Of a DNA stretch of 64,000 nucleotides, positions 8,983 to 18,518 are shown piece after piece. Within the stretch, counting starts at the first letter, position 1. Every line of letters begins with the position of its first letter. A program made the translations under genes and the position numbers. This stretch comes from Corynebacterium gerontici (lineage in GTDB: Bacteria > Actinomycetota > Actinomycetes > Mycobacteriales > Mycobacteriaceae), in NCBI RefSeq assembly GCF_003813985.1, contig NZ_CP033897.1, positions 310,001 through 374,000 of the forward strand. The letters are read 5' to 3'. The notes under the pieces are model-generated. The model saw only the letters and a program-made list of their open reading frames with translations, did no database searches and was not told where the DNA came from.

Positions 8983-9558
8983 CTACCAGCCGAAAGGATC
9001 CGGATCGACGCCGGGCATCCACGTCTGCCCGCCCGTGGTCCAACCATTGCGCTTAATCGCCTTCTTCGCCTGGCGCGCGTAACGGCCAATCAGCATATCG
9101 GTGTAGACGTAGCCATTCAGATGACCCACCTCGTGTTGGAAACAGCGGGCGAGGAATCCCGTACCCTCCACCTCGACCTGCTCGCCGTGCTCATTCAACC
9201 CCGTGACCTTGGCCCAAGAAGCACGACCGGTGGGGAAGCCCTCTCCAGGAAGCGAGAGGCAGCCCTCATCGTCACTGCCATCATCGGCGGGCATGGTCTC
9301 TGGAATCTCCGAAGTCTCCAGCGTGGGATTGATGAAGCAGCCGCGGTGCATGTGGCCCTCATCATCGGGGCAGTTATAGACGAAAATGCGCTTGTTCACA
9401 CCGATCTGATTGGCTGCAAGACCAACCCCGTGCGCGGCCTCCATCGTCTCGTACATGTCGGCAATGAGCTGCGAAAGCTCTTCGACGGGCTCGGTAACTT
9501 CCTGAGTGGGGGTATGCAATACCTCGTCGCCACAGATCACGATTGAACGAACAGTCAT
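8983..9558 (-). CDS. def: Peptide deformylase
   Basis: This 191-aa metalloenzyme removes the formyl group from nascent proteins. All three motifs are visible: [10 protein letters not shown] (motif 1), EGCLSLPG with the metal-binding Cys (motif 2), and QHEVGHLNG, the HExxH helix (motif 3). It heads the six-gene minus-strand operon. The start is the ATG at 9558, seven bases downstream of a TACACT -10 box, so the message is probably leaderless. That -10 overlaps the -10 of the divergent DUF3263 gene. Confidence 0.96.
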   Translation of the reverse strand: MTVRSIVICGDEVLHTPTQEVTEPVEELSQLIADMYETMEAAHGVGLAANQIGVNKRIFVYNCPDDEGHMHRGCFINPTLETSEIPETMPADDGSDDEGCLSLPGEGFPTGRASWAKVTGLNEHGEQVEVEGTGFLARCFQHEVGHLNGYVYTDMLIGRYARQAKKAIKRNGWTTGGQTWMPGVDPDPFGW

Positions 9559-9562
9559 GCCC

Positions 9563-9571
9563 TACAGTGTA
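9563..9571. promoter_or_regulatory. Overlapping divergent -10 boxes (def / DUF3263)
   Basis: TACAGT on the plus strand (9563-9568) and TACACT on the minus strand (complement of 9566-9571) overlap by three bases within the near-palindrome CCTACAGTGTAGG. The plus-strand box is 6 nt from the ATG at 9575, and the minus-strand box is 7 nt from the ATG at 9558. Both spacings fit leaderless transcripts. The promoters therefore appear to share one symmetric -10 element. Confidence 0.55.
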
Positions 9572-9574
9572 GGC

Positions 9575-9814
9575 ATGAGTGACAGCCACCCCCAGCTCAA
9601 GCTGCTGGAGTTCGAATCGCGTGCGCCCAAAAGCGCCGGGGCGAAAGACGACGCCATCGTCAAAACCTTTGGTATCTCGCCGATTCGTTACTATCAGCAA
9701 CTCAACGTGGCTATCGACCAACCGGCCGTGATGGAGGCCTATCCCGTGCTCAGCGCAAGGCTGCGCAGGATTCGAGATAGTCGAGCAAACGCTAGGATGA
9801 ACAACCGTGACTGA
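9575..9814 (+). CDS. DUF3263 domain protein
   Basis: This small 79-aa protein matches the actinobacterial DUF3263 family (segment KDDAIVKTFGISPIRYYQQLN, then a short arginine-rich helical tail). Its function is not established; the fold looks like a short DNA-binding-type helical protein. The start is the ATG at 9575, six bases after a TACAGT -10. Upstream in-frame codons run into def on the other strand and have no ribosome binding site. The 3' end overlaps the LytR_C gene by 8 nt. Conserved linkage to def and a LytR_C protein is seen in related actinobacteria. Confidence 0.85.
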   Translation: MSDSHPQLKLLEFESRAPKSAGAKDDAIVKTFGISPIRYYQQLNVAIDQPAVMEAYPVLSARLRRIRDSRANARMNNRD

Positions 9815-10361
9815 GCAACCGGAAAACACGGGCGGCGCCCACCGCCTCGAAGAAAGCACGTCCGCGCAGCGAAGCCTACCGCTGCGGGGGCTAGCCATGA
9901 TCCTGATCGCCGTCGCCGTGCTGCTAGTGGGGTGGGGCATCTACGCCTCCAAGAAGGACTCCGAGCCTGTGGCAAGCACGAGCATCGCAGAATCTCCGAC
10001 CCAGACCCAGACCCAGGCCGAGACCCCGCCTCAAAGCGAGACCGAGGAACAGTCCCCAGTTCCCCCAGCGGCACCTCCGGTTGAGACGGTGAAGGTGCTG
10101 AATAACTCTACGGTGCAGGGCATGGCCGCCACCGTTGCTGACAAACTTGCGGCAGAGGGCTGGAAGAAGGGCGAAGTGGGCAACTACGCGGATGCGGTAG
10201 TGCCACAAAATACTGTCTACTTTGATTCTGCGAACCCGAACGCGGAGCAGGCGGCACGTAAGCTCGCCGATCGGGTCGGCGGCGTTGCGCAGGCGGGGCA
10301 ACCTGCGGGCACCGAGGACCCCAATGTGCTAGTGCTTGTGCTGGCAAAAGATATTCCATAA
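9807..10361 (+). CDS. LytR C-terminal domain-containing membrane protein
   Basis: This 184-aa bitopic protein has a cytoplasmic tail of about 30 residues and one membrane helix (around 31-50). An extracytoplasmic linker rich in Thr, Gln, Pro and Glu follows, and then a LytR_C domain (VETVKVLNNSTVQGMAATVADKL…). LytR_C domains accompany LCP cell-wall ligases, but this protein has no LCP catalytic domain. It starts at a GTG overlapping the end of the DUF3263 gene by 8 nt. A role in cell-wall polymer attachment is inferred from the domain only. Confidence 0.88.
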   Translation: MTEQPENTGGAHRLEESTSAQRSLPLRGLAMILIAVAVLLVGWGIYASKKDSEPVASTSIAESPTQTQTQAETPPQSETEEQSPVPPAAPPVETVKVLNNSTVQGMAATVADKLAAEGWKKGEVGNYADAVVPQNTVYFDSANPNAEQAARKLADRVGGVAQAGQPAGTEDPNVLVLVLAKDIP

Positions 10362-10373
10362 TTTCGTAGTAAG

Positions 10374-11510
10374 GTGCCAGCCGTGGCTCAAACATTCAAC
10401 GCATCCCCCAAACCCACCATCGGTGTGGAATGGGAATTGGCCATCGCGGACCCTGAAACCCGCGATCTGGTGCCTGCAGCGCATGAACTGATTGCACGTG
10501 CAGAACAAATCGACCCCGACGTGCAATTTGAGCACGAATTCCTCGCCAACACCGTGGAGATCGTCACCCCGGTGTGCCAGAACGCGAGCGAAGCCACGGC
10601 GGCGCTCCGCCGTGGCTTGCAGGCGCTGAGCACCGCCGCCGATGAACAAGGCGTGGCCCTGTGGGCATCCGGGTCGCATCCCTTTGCCATCGCTGCCAAG
10701 CAAAAGGTGGGCGAGAAAGGGCACTACAGCGAAATCATCGAGCGGACCCGCTACTGGGGCAACCAAATGCTGATCTGGGGCTTGCATGTGCACGTCGGCA
10801 TCAGCGACAAGGGCCGCGTGTGGCCGCTCATCAACGCATTGATGACCTACTATCCGCATCTTTTGGCTCTTACCGCTTCATCGCCGGCGTGGGAAGGCAT
10901 TGACACCGGTTATGCCTCCAATCGCACCATGCTCTACCAGCAGCTTCCCACGGCGGGCATGCCCTATCAGCTTCAAAGTTGGCAGGAATGGGAATCCTTC
11001 ATGCAGGATCAGGACATTTCTGGGGTGATCAGCCATACCGGCTCCATGCACTTCGATATTCGCCCCGCCGGGAAGTGGGGCACCATTGAAGTTCGAGTGT
11101 CCGATGCCTCCCCAAGCCTGAAGGAAACGGCCGCGGTGGTGGCCTTGACGCATTGCCTTGTGGTGCACCTCGATGAGAAGCTCGCGCGCGGCGAGGACCT
11201 GCTGGTGCTGCAGCCTTGGCATGTTGCGGAAAACAAGTGGCGCGCGGCGCGCTACGGCCTGGAGGCCATCGTGATTACCTCTCGCGCTACCGATGAACGC
11301 CTCGTGAGTGAGGAACTGCTCGATTTGGTTGAGGAACTGGCACCTGTGGCACGGCGTCTGGGATGCGAGCAGGAACTGGCGTGGGTGCGTGACGTTGTAG
11401 AGGAAGGGGCACCATATCAGCGCCAGCGCGCGCTCTTTGAGGAAACCGGTTCCTGGGTCCCCGTGGTGGATCAAAGCATTGCAGAGCTGCGGGGCGGCCT
11501 TGAAGGCTAA
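10374..11510 (+). CDS. Glutamate--cysteine ligase-like carboxylate-amine ligase (YbdK/GCS2 family)
   Basis: This 378-aa protein is of the GCS2 family. [20 protein letters not shown] near the N-terminus, the HVHVGI motif (around 140) and FDIRPAG…[12 protein letters not shown] in the centre are the family signatures. Members form gamma-glutamyl or other amide bonds using ATP. Two GTG codons (10374 and 10383) are possible starts; neither has a convincing ribosome binding site. The gene follows LytR_C by 12 nt. Corynebacteria use mycothiol rather than glutathione, so the true substrate is open. Confidence 0.88.
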   Translation: MPAVAQTFNASPKPTIGVEWELAIADPETRDLVPAAHELIARAEQIDPDVQFEHEFLANTVEIVTPVCQNASEATAALRRGLQALSTAADEQGVALWASGSHPFAIAAKQKVGEKGHYSEIIERTRYWGNQMLIWGLHVHVGISDKGRVWPLINALMTYYPHLLALTASSPAWEGIDTGYASNRTMLYQQLPTAGMPYQLQSWQEWESFMQDQDISGVISHTGSMHFDIRPAGKWGTIEVRVSDASPSLKETAAVVALTHCLVVHLDEKLARGEDLLVLQPWHVAENKWRAARYGLEAIVITSRATDERLVSEELLDLVEELAPVARRLGCEQELAWVRDVVEEGAPYQRQRALFEETGSWVPVVDQSIAELRGGLEG

Positions 11511-12729
11511 GCTTCTCAGCGCGCCACTGCTGGCTTTTCTTTCTGCTTTGATCGCTTTTCGCGTTCTGGTGCGCGAGTCTTACCTTCCCGAGGAAAAGCA
11601 GATCAATCGTTGGATGCCGGTCGATCTTGACGTGTACATGCTCGGCGGCAAGGCGGTCTCGGAGGGATCAGCGTTATATGCCGGGCCTTTTGTGAAAGAT
11701 CTGCCTTTTACGTATCCGCCCTTCGCTGGGGCGATGTTTTCCTTCTTTTCCGCTCTGGATCCCAAGCTGCTCACGATTGCCTGGCAGACCACCAATTTCA
11801 TTGCCCTCGTGGCGGTGGTGCTGATGGTGTTTGCCCGAAAGCGTGAGCTCACCCCCATGTTGGGCATTGCGTCCCTGTGTTTTGCCACGGCAATGTTCAT
11901 CTCAGAGCCCGTGCGCGCCAACTTCTACTACGGGCAGATCAACCTGCTGCTGATGTGCCTCATTTGCTTGGATTTTCTTCCTCGCGAGCATCGTTGGGCA
12001 GGAATCGGTGTGGGGTTGGCTGCTGGGCTCAAGCTCACCCCCGCCTTTTTCCTCTTGCTTTTCGTGCTGCAGCGCCGCTGGCGGGCACTGTTTGTTTCCA
12101 TTGCCGTCTTTTCGGCGACGGTTGCTGTCGGGTTCTGGCGTGTGCCAGACGCCAGCGCTTTTTGGACCCACGCCATCAGTGACTCATCCAGAGTGGGCTC
12201 GCACAACAATCCGGGTGCGCAGTCGCTTCGAACGATCCTGATCCGCGTCTTCCACAGCGATGGTCAGGGATTATGGCTCGCGCTGAGTCTGGGCATCGTC
12301 GCGTGCACCGCGATCGCGTGCGTGTGGGCGATTCGCCGTGACCAGGTGGCCATTGCGGTGTCTTTGTGTGGATTCGCGGCCTGCCTGGTTTCGCCTTTTA
12401 GCTGGTTCCACCACTGGGTATGGGTGGCGCCAGCCGTCGCGGGCGTCATTGTGCTTTTCGACGCCCCATCGCAGCGCCTTGAAGGCTGGAAAGCATGGGC
12501 CTCGGCGCAAGGATTGTTGCTGTGTGCCCTTGGGCTTTCTGCGCTGTGGCTCCTGCCCACCGTGAATAAGGCAGTGGCACCCGGGATCGCTCAAAGGATT
12601 CGGGGTGAGGAATACATGCACGATCCCCTGAACGTGCTGTTCATTGCCGTTGGAGTGGTGGCGATTATTGGTTATGCAGCGTTTGGTTGGATTGGCACGA
12701 GGCGTCTAGCTTCGTCTTCCGTAGAGTAA
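11500..12729 (+). CDS. GT87/DUF2029-type membrane mannosyltransferase
   Basis: This polytopic protein of about 409 aa has some ten membrane helices. It belongs to the DUF2029 (GT87) family of polyprenyl-phosphate-dependent glycosyltransferases, which includes PimE-like mannosyltransferases of mycobacteria. The first loop holds an acidic DLDVYMLGG segment typical of the catalytic Asp region, followed by FTYPPFAG. I place the start at the TTG at 11500, overlapping the stop of the upstream ligase; an upstream GTG at 11437 would add 21 poorly hydrophobic residues. It likely acts in lipoglycan or PIM assembly at the membrane. The 3' end overlaps the convergent gene by 24 bp. Confidence 0.8.
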   Translation: MKAKLLSAPLLAFLSALIAFRVLVRESYLPEEKQINRWMPVDLDVYMLGGKAVSEGSALYAGPFVKDLPFTYPPFAGAMFSFFSALDPKLLTIAWQTTNFIALVAVVLMVFARKRELTPMLGIASLCFATAMFISEPVRANFYYGQINLLLMCLICLDFLPREHRWAGIGVGLAAGLKLTPAFFLLLFVLQRRWRALFVSIAVFSATVAVGFWRVPDASAFWTHAISDSSRVGSHNNPGAQSLRTILIRVFHSDGQGLWLALSLGIVACTAIACVWAIRRDQVAIAVSLCGFAACLVSPFSWFHHWVWVAPAVAGVIVLFDAPSQRLEGWKAWASAQGLLLCALGLSALWLLPTVNKAVAPGIAQRIRGEEYMHDPLNVLFIAVGVVAIIGYAAFGWIGTRRLASSSVE

Positions 12730-13176
12730 TTCGCCAGCCGTGCTCAAAGCGGCTGCGATTGATTGTTCGGGCGTGCCGCCGAAGCCCATGGCCCACCTAG
12801 AGTGAACGTCATTGCCGGCCAGGATGAAGGTGGCGGTGGATTCGAAGATTTTGCGCTGGTGGAATTGCAGGATTTCGATCCGCCTGCCGCGTTCTGCCAG
12901 GAGTTGGGTGCAAGCCAGAGCAGCGCCAGCGCCGACGATGGTGTGTTCTTCTCGTTGCTGTCCGCGTTGCAGCAGGGTGATGTTGTATTCGTTGAGGGTG
13001 CCGCGAAGCTGCGTGGTGGAGTTGATGCGAACCCGCAGGTCTGCGATAGGGGCGAATGTGTCGGTGAACGTTGCCCAGGAGATGCCACTGGCTTGTTCTT
13101 TCAGCCCTGTGGGCAAGGGGAGCCCGAAGCGTTCGTAGAAGGGGTCGGTGGTGGTGATGTATTGCTGCGTTTGCAT
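12706..13176 (-). CDS. Stand-alone alpha-isopropylmalate-synthase-type regulatory (LeuA dimer) domain protein
   Basis: This 156-aa protein has no catalytic TIM barrel. The pattern 'INSTTQLRGTLNEYNITLL…GAGAALACTQLLAERG…DVHSRWAMGFGGTPEQSIAAAL' resembles the C-terminal allosteric domain of 2-isopropylmalate synthase, where a (beta-beta-alpha) pair binds leucine. I read it as a free-standing LeuA-dimer-like domain. The ATG is preceded by an unremarkable region and the gene overlaps the mannosyltransferase by 24 bp at the 3' end. Function is unknown; binding of a small acid or partnering with a LeuA/CimA-type enzyme are options. Confidence 0.6.
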   Translation of the reverse strand: MQTQQYITTTDPFYERFGLPLPTGLKEQASGISWATFTDTFAPIADLRVRINSTTQLRGTLNEYNITLLQRGQQREEHTIVGAGAALACTQLLAERGRRIEILQFHQRKIFESTATFILAGNDVHSRWAMGFGGTPEQSIAAALSTAGELLYGRRS

Positions 13177-13242
13177 CGTGTGGTCCCATCAATTGCTGGT
13201 GCAAGGTAATGCGGACCGACTCTCGCCTTGTTGTTTAACGGC

Positions 13243-13262
13243 CACTCCCCGAAGGTGGGGAG
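13243..13262 (-). terminator. Hairpin downstream of the microprotein
   Basis: ACTCCCC and GGGGAGT form a 7-bp stem around a 6-nt loop. It lies just past the stop of the small reading frame at 13269-13355 and upstream of the LeuA-domain gene. No clear T-run follows, so termination strength is uncertain. Confidence 0.4.
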
Positions 13263-13268
13263 TCGATC

Positions 13269-13355
13269 CTAATGTCCCACCGACGGGTACGTAGCCTTGA
13301 GCACTCGCTTGGCGGCTACCGCGGCGAGTACGAGGGCAATGAGGATCGAGGTCAT
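13269..13355 (-). CDS. Putative 28-aa membrane microprotein
   Basis: This reading frame encodes MTSILIALVLAAVAAKRVLK plus eight residues: one hydrophobic helix followed by a basic end. A TACATT -10 box (complement of 13363-13368) lies exactly 7 nt before the ATG, the leaderless spacing used by many genes in this window. A hairpin terminator for the dipeptidase gene sits immediately upstream and another hairpin sits immediately downstream, so it has the outline of an independent gene. There is no homology evidence; it could be chance. Confidence 0.35.
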   Translation of the reverse strand: MTSILIALVLAAVAAKRVLKATYPSVGH

Positions 13356-13374
13356 GAACAGCAATGTAAAGTAT

Positions 13375-13407
13375 GACTCACGCCACTTCAAGTGCGTGGC
13401 GTGAGTC
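13375..13407 (-). terminator. Terminator of the M20 dipeptidase gene
   Basis: GACTCACGCCAC pairs perfectly with GTGGCGTGAGTC (12-bp stem, 9-nt loop). On the minus strand it is followed by ATACTTT, a short U-rich tail. It lies six bases beyond the dipeptidase stop codon. Confidence 0.75.
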
Positions 13408-13413
13408 ACCCCC

Positions 13414-14760
13414 TTAACGGGGGTATTGCAGCAGAAACGCGGCCTCGGCAGTTGCGATGTGCAGAATCTCGTTCGGATCCACCGACTCATTGGGGGAGTG
13501 GATGGTGCACTGCGGTTCCTCCACACCAAACAGTGCCAATTCGGCGCCGGGGTTGACGTCGATAAGCTCGGAGCACAGAGGAATGGACCCGCCCGAGCCA
13601 ACGACGGTGGCCTCAGACTTTCCATAGGCCTTGACCAGGCATTCGCTGAAGGCGCTGAGTGCTGGGCCGCTAATGTCCGTGGAGAATGGATTATTCAGGT
13701 CCGCAACTTCGCATTCGATGCGAGCGTTCCACGGGATGTGAGTCTTGAGGTGAGCGACCACCTTCTCGGCCGCATGTGCTGCATCCATTCCCGGCGGAAC
13801 GCGCAAATTGAGACGCGCCTGGGCGGTAGCGGGCACGGCGTTGACGGCCTCGGCGACCGGGGTGGAGGTGAAGCCCGTGATGCTGATGGCGGGGCGGGCC
13901 CATACCAAGTCGGCGGGATTGTCCGTGCCCAGGAGATCAACGCCTTCAAGCACTCCCGCATCGCTGCGGAAGGTCTCGGGATCGTACTGCGCGCCCTCAA
14001 AGCGCTGCTCAGTATCCAAGCCGTCCACCTGAATGGCTCCGGAGTTGTCCTTGAGCGTATCCAGCACGCGAACCAGAGCCGCGGTGGCATCCGGTGCCCC
14101 ACCGCCAAAGCTGCCGGAGTGGACCGGGGTCTTGAGTGTATCCACCGTCACGGTAATCTGCGCGCCGCCGCGAAGTGATGTGGTCATCGTGGGCTCGCCT
14201 ACAGCGGCGTTGCCGGAATCGGCGATGAGAATGACGTCTGCTTTGAACAGTTCCGGCTGGGTTTCGATGAGGTGCGAAAGCTCCGCCCCGCCCATCTCCT
14301 CGGAGCCCTCAACCAGGAACGTGATGCCTAGATCGGTGCCGCCGCGAGCCTCCACTTCGCGCAGGGCCGCCAGGTGCATGACCAAATTGCCCTTGCAGTC
14401 GGCGGCACCGCGGGCATACCAGCGTCCGTCGCGCTCGTTGAGTTCGGTGGCTGGGGATTCCCATGCATCCGGATTGCCCGCCGGAACAACGTCGTAGTGG
14501 CTGTAGAGCAACACGGTGGGCGCGCCGTTCTCTGGCTCCTTGCGGCCGATAATCGTGGGCGCCTTGCTCGGATACTCGGTGACATCGAGGCCCGCGTCGC
14601 TCAGCGCCTTCTTTACCCAATCACATGCCTGAGCGTGATCTTCGGCGTCGGCTGGACTGGAGTGGACCGAATGGAAAGAGCAGAGCTGCTTCAGTTGCTC
14701 AAAGACGTCCTCGCGCTGAGCGAAAATGGCATTTCGGAGATCTTCGTAGTTGATCGTCAT
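13414..14760 (-). CDS. M20 family dipeptidase
   Basis: This 448-aa zinc peptidase is of the M20/PepV-CPG2 group. Metal ligands and catalytic residues are recognisable: YSHYDVVP (His, Asp), GAADCKGN (bridging Asp), the EGSEEMGG Glu pair, IADSGN (Asp), and the C-terminal His in TIHSPNES. The central dimerisation domain carries the SLRGGAQITV segment. It is expected to split dipeptides in the cytoplasm. The ATG at 14760 is 7 nt from a TACACT -10, so the mRNA is probably leaderless. The gene stands alone, divergent from groEL2 and followed by a strong hairpin. Confidence 0.92.
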   Translation of the reverse strand: MTINYEDLRNAIFAQREDVFEQLKQLCSFHSVHSSPADAEDHAQACDWVKKALSDAGLDVTEYPSKAPTIIGRKEPENGAPTVLLYSHYDVVPAGNPDAWESPATELNERDGRWYARGAADCKGNLVMHLAALREVEARGGTDLGITFLVEGSEEMGGAELSHLIETQPELFKADVILIADSGNAAVGEPTMTTSLRGGAQITVTVDTLKTPVHSGSFGGGAPDATAALVRVLDTLKDNSGAIQVDGLDTEQRFEGAQYDPETFRSDAGVLEGVDLLGTDNPADLVWARPAISITGFTSTPVAEAVNAVPATAQARLNLRVPPGMDAAHAAEKVVAHLKTHIPWNARIECEVADLNNPFSTDISGPALSAFSECLVKAYGKSEATVVGSGGSIPLCSELIDVNPGAELALFGVEEPQCTIHSPNESVDPNEILHIATAEAAFLLQYPR

Positions 14761-14767
14761 AGATTCC

Positions 14768-14773
14768 AGTGTA
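14768..14773 (-). promoter_or_regulatory. -10 box of the dipeptidase gene (leaderless)
   Basis: On the minus strand this reads TACACT, followed by 7 nt and the ATG at 14760. There is no ribosome binding site in between. Confidence 0.45.
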
Positions 14774-14833
14774 GGTGTGTCCGCTGAGGGCGAACGTTGC
14801 TTGCACTCGGGTGGTGTGACTGCTAGAACGGAT

Positions 14834-14860
14834 CTAGCACTTGAATAATGCGAGTGCTAG
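14834..14860 (+). promoter_or_regulatory. CIRCE operator (HrcA binding site) upstream of groEL2
   Basis: CTAGCACTT, nine bases, then GAGTGCTAG: the classic CIRCE inverted repeat (TTAGCACTC-N9-GAGTGCTAA) with minor changes. It lies about 120 nt before groEL2 and predicts heat-shock repression by HrcA. A second dyad, TGCTAGA…TCTAGCA (14821-14839), overlaps its left arm. Confidence 0.9.
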
Positions 14861-14946
14861 AACAAACTGAAGCTTTTACGAGTGAGGCTGGAACACACTC
14901 AACCAGCCAACGCCGTCGCGGGCGCTACGTGAAGGTCAGGACGTGA

Positions 14947-16623
<1,677 letters not shown>

Positions 16624-16632
16624 GCCCAAATG

Positions 16633-16662
16633 AACTCCCCGGGATTACCCGGGGAGTTTTTC
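16633..16662 (+). terminator. Rho-independent terminator of groEL2
   Basis: ACTCCCCGGG and CCCGGGGAGT form a 10-bp stem around ATTA, followed by a run of T. It starts about ten bases after the groEL2 stop. Confidence 0.92.
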
Positions 16663-16739
16663 CGTTTGGGGGTAGTTTCGGGGGCGTAATGGGGCAGAAA
16701 TTACCCCGGATTTAGGGAAAACGGGCAGGGGTAAAGCGC

Positions 16740-16745
16740 TATTAT
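16740..16745 (+). promoter_or_regulatory. -10 box of ppk2 (leaderless)
   Basis: TATTAT lies 7 nt before the ATG at 16753 and there is no ribosome binding site. The spacing fits a leaderless transcript. Confidence 0.55.
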
Positions 16746-16752
16746 CGGGGGT

Positions 16753-17649
16753 ATGAGCGAAGATAGTGGCGAGCTTCCAGTCATCGATCTTGCGGCCACG
16801 GAGGGCTACACCGTGGACGATACCGACGAGGACGATCCGGTTCTCCTCGCGCCAAATGGGCGCCCGGTCGAGACGTGGAAAGAAAATTATCCCTACCAGG
16901 AAAGAATGACGCGCGACGAGTACGAGCACGTCAAGCGCGCGCTGCAGATCGAGCTGCTGAAGTGGCAGAACTGGACGAAGGATACCGGCCAGCGTCACAT
17001 CATCCTCTTTGAAGGCCGCGACGCTGCTGGTAAGGGCGGCACCATTAAGCGCTTCAACGAGCACCTCAATCCCCGCGGTGCTCGAACAGTGGCGCTTGAA
17101 AAGCCTTCACCGCGCGAGTCCACCTCTTGGTACTTCCAGCGCTATATCCAGCACTTCCCAGCCGCTGGCGAGATCGTGTTCTTTGACCGCTCCTGGTACA
17201 ACCGCTCGGGTGTTGAGCGCGTCATGGGCTTCTGTACCGAATCGCAGCATGCTGAGTTCTTGCGCGAGGTGCCCATGCTGGAAAACATGATCCTCGGCTC
17301 CGGTATCTCACTGACCAAGTTCTGGTTCTCCGTGAGCCAGAAGGAGCAGCGCACTCGTTTCGCTATCCGCCAGGTGGATCCGGTTCGCCAATGGAAGCTT
17401 TCGCCAATGGACATTGCTTCGCTGGACAAGTGGGATGATTACACCCGCGCGAAAGAGGAGCAGTTCCGCTATACCGATACTGATGAATCCCCGTGGATCA
17501 CGATTCGCTCGAATGACAAGAAGCGCGCCCGCATCAACGCCATGCGCTACATCTTGAGCAAGTTCGACTACACCAACAAAGACTATGAGTTGGTGGGAGA
17601 ACCAGATCCGAACATCGTGATGCGTGGTCGCGATCAAATCGGTGACTAA
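16753..17649 (+). CDS. ppk2: Polyphosphate kinase 2
   Basis: This 298-aa PPK2-family enzyme transfers phosphate between polyphosphate and nucleoside diphosphates. Walker A GRDAAGKGG spans residues 88-96. The lid and Walker B regions follow: LEKPSPRESTSWYFQRY and EIVFFDRSWYNRSGVERVMGFC. The length and the N-terminal acidic extension match single-domain corynebacterial PPK2 proteins. The gene follows groEL2 with its own promoter; in C. glutamicum porH and porA separate these two genes, but here only 129 bp lie between. A bidirectional terminator follows. Confidence 0.95.
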   Translation: MSEDSGELPVIDLAATEGYTVDDTDEDDPVLLAPNGRPVETWKENYPYQERMTRDEYEHVKRALQIELLKWQNWTKDTGQRHIILFEGRDAAGKGGTIKRFNEHLNPRGARTVALEKPSPRESTSWYFQRYIQHFPAAGEIVFFDRSWYNRSGVERVMGFCTESQHAEFLREVPMLENMILGSGISLTKFWFSVSQKEQRTRFAIRQVDPVRQWKLSPMDIASLDKWDDYTRAKEEQFRYTDTDESPWITIRSNDKKRARINAMRYILSKFDYTNKDYELVGEPDPNIVMRGRDQIGD

Positions 17650-17654
17650 GAAAA

Positions 17655-17676
17655 AAATCCGCCCGAGGGCGGATTT
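17655..17676. terminator. Bidirectional terminator (ppk2 / rhodanese)
   Basis: AAATCCGCCC and GGGCGGATTT form a 10-bp stem with a 2-nt loop, flanked by A-runs on the left and T-rich sequence on the right. It can serve both converging genes. Confidence 0.88.
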
Positions 17677-17678
17677 CT

Positions 17679-17966
17679 TTATGCGGTGGGAAGCCCGGCG
17701 GCTAACCAGGCGTCGGTGCCGCCTGCAACATTGATTGCCTCGATGTTGCGGGCGTTAAGGTACTCGATAACTCGAGCGCTTCTGCCACCAGCTTTGCAGA
17801 TGACATAAATGTCGCGTTCCTGATCGAGCTCATCCACGCGCGAGGTGAACTCGCTCATGGGGATGTTTTTCGCCTGCTGTGCGTGCACCTCGGCGAACTC
17901 ATCGGGCTCGCGGCAGTCGATGAGCTGGGCGTCTTCGGGGACTTCGGTGACGAATACTTCGCGCAT
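17679..17966 (-). CDS. Rhodanese-like domain protein
   Basis: This small (95 aa) single-domain rhodanese has the active-site loop CKAGGRS around the catalytic Cys (sulfur carrier or transferase role). It opens with REVFVTEVPEDAQLIDCREPDEF, the typical CH2A-like start. Two start codons are possible, GTG at 17975 and ATG at 17966; I prefer the ATG because homologues begin with the same MxxVxVxEVP. It overlaps or abuts ppa and is probably transcribed with it. The sulfur donor is unknown. Confidence 0.88.
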   Translation of the reverse strand: MREVFVTEVPEDAQLIDCREPDEFAEVHAQQAKNIPMSEFTSRVDELDQERDIYVICKAGGRSARVIEYLNARNIEAINVAGGTDAWLAAGLPTA

Positions 17967-17967
17967 C

Positions 17968-18444
17968 TTAGGCACCGAAGCGCTCGATTGCTTCTTGGTG
18001 GATCTTCTCTGCTTCTTCCTTGTTGCCCCAGCCGGAACCGGTTACTTCCTTGTTGGGCTCCAGGTCCTTGTAGTGGACGAAGAAGTGCTCGATTTCATCG
18101 CGCTGGAAGGCGGTGACGTCGTCGATGTCTTGCAGTTGCTCGAAGCGCGGGTCGTCCAGAACGCAGAGCAGCTTATCGTCGCCGCCGGCCTCGTCGGTCA
18201 TCTTGAACACGCCGAGCGGGCGGGCCTTAACAATGACGCCGGGGAAGACGGGTTCGGGCATGATCACGAGTGCGTCCAGTGGGTCGCCATCTTCGCCGAG
18301 GGTGTGGTCGATGAAGCCGTAGTCAAGCGGGTATGCCATGGGGGTGAAGAGGTAGCGATCCAGGTACACCTTGCCGGTTTCGTGGTCTACCTCGTACTTA
18401 TTGCGCGAACCCTTGGGGATCTCGATGGTTACTTCGACGCTCAT
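17968..18444 (-). CDS. ppa: Inorganic pyrophosphatase
   Basis: This 158-aa family I soluble pyrophosphatase hydrolyses PPi released by biosynthesis. Signature residues are visible: [13 protein letters not shown], the DYGFI segment, and GDPLDALV with the metal-binding aspartates. The start is the ATG at 18444, which has AAAGGAG eight bases upstream; the longer frame to 18573 lacks support. It is divergent from dacB and followed within 2 nt by the rhodanese gene. Confidence 0.97.
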   Translation of the reverse strand: MSVEVTIEIPKGSRNKYEVDHETGKVYLDRYLFTPMAYPLDYGFIDHTLGEDGDPLDALVIMPEPVFPGVIVKARPLGVFKMTDEAGGDDKLLCVLDDPRFEQLQDIDDVTAFQRDEIEHFFVHYKDLEPNKEVTGSGWGNKEEAEKIHQEAIERFGA

Positions 18445-18504
18445 GAGTGCTCCTTTGTGCTTGATTGTCGTACAAAATGCTTCAACCATTGTAGCCGAGC
18501 GCGC

Positions 18505-18510
18505 TATGGT
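18505..18510 (+). promoter_or_regulatory. -10 box of dacB (leaderless)
   Basis: TATGGT lies 8 nt before the dacB ATG at 18519, without a ribosome binding site between them. Confidence 0.45.
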
Positions 18511-18518
18511 GGACTGCG

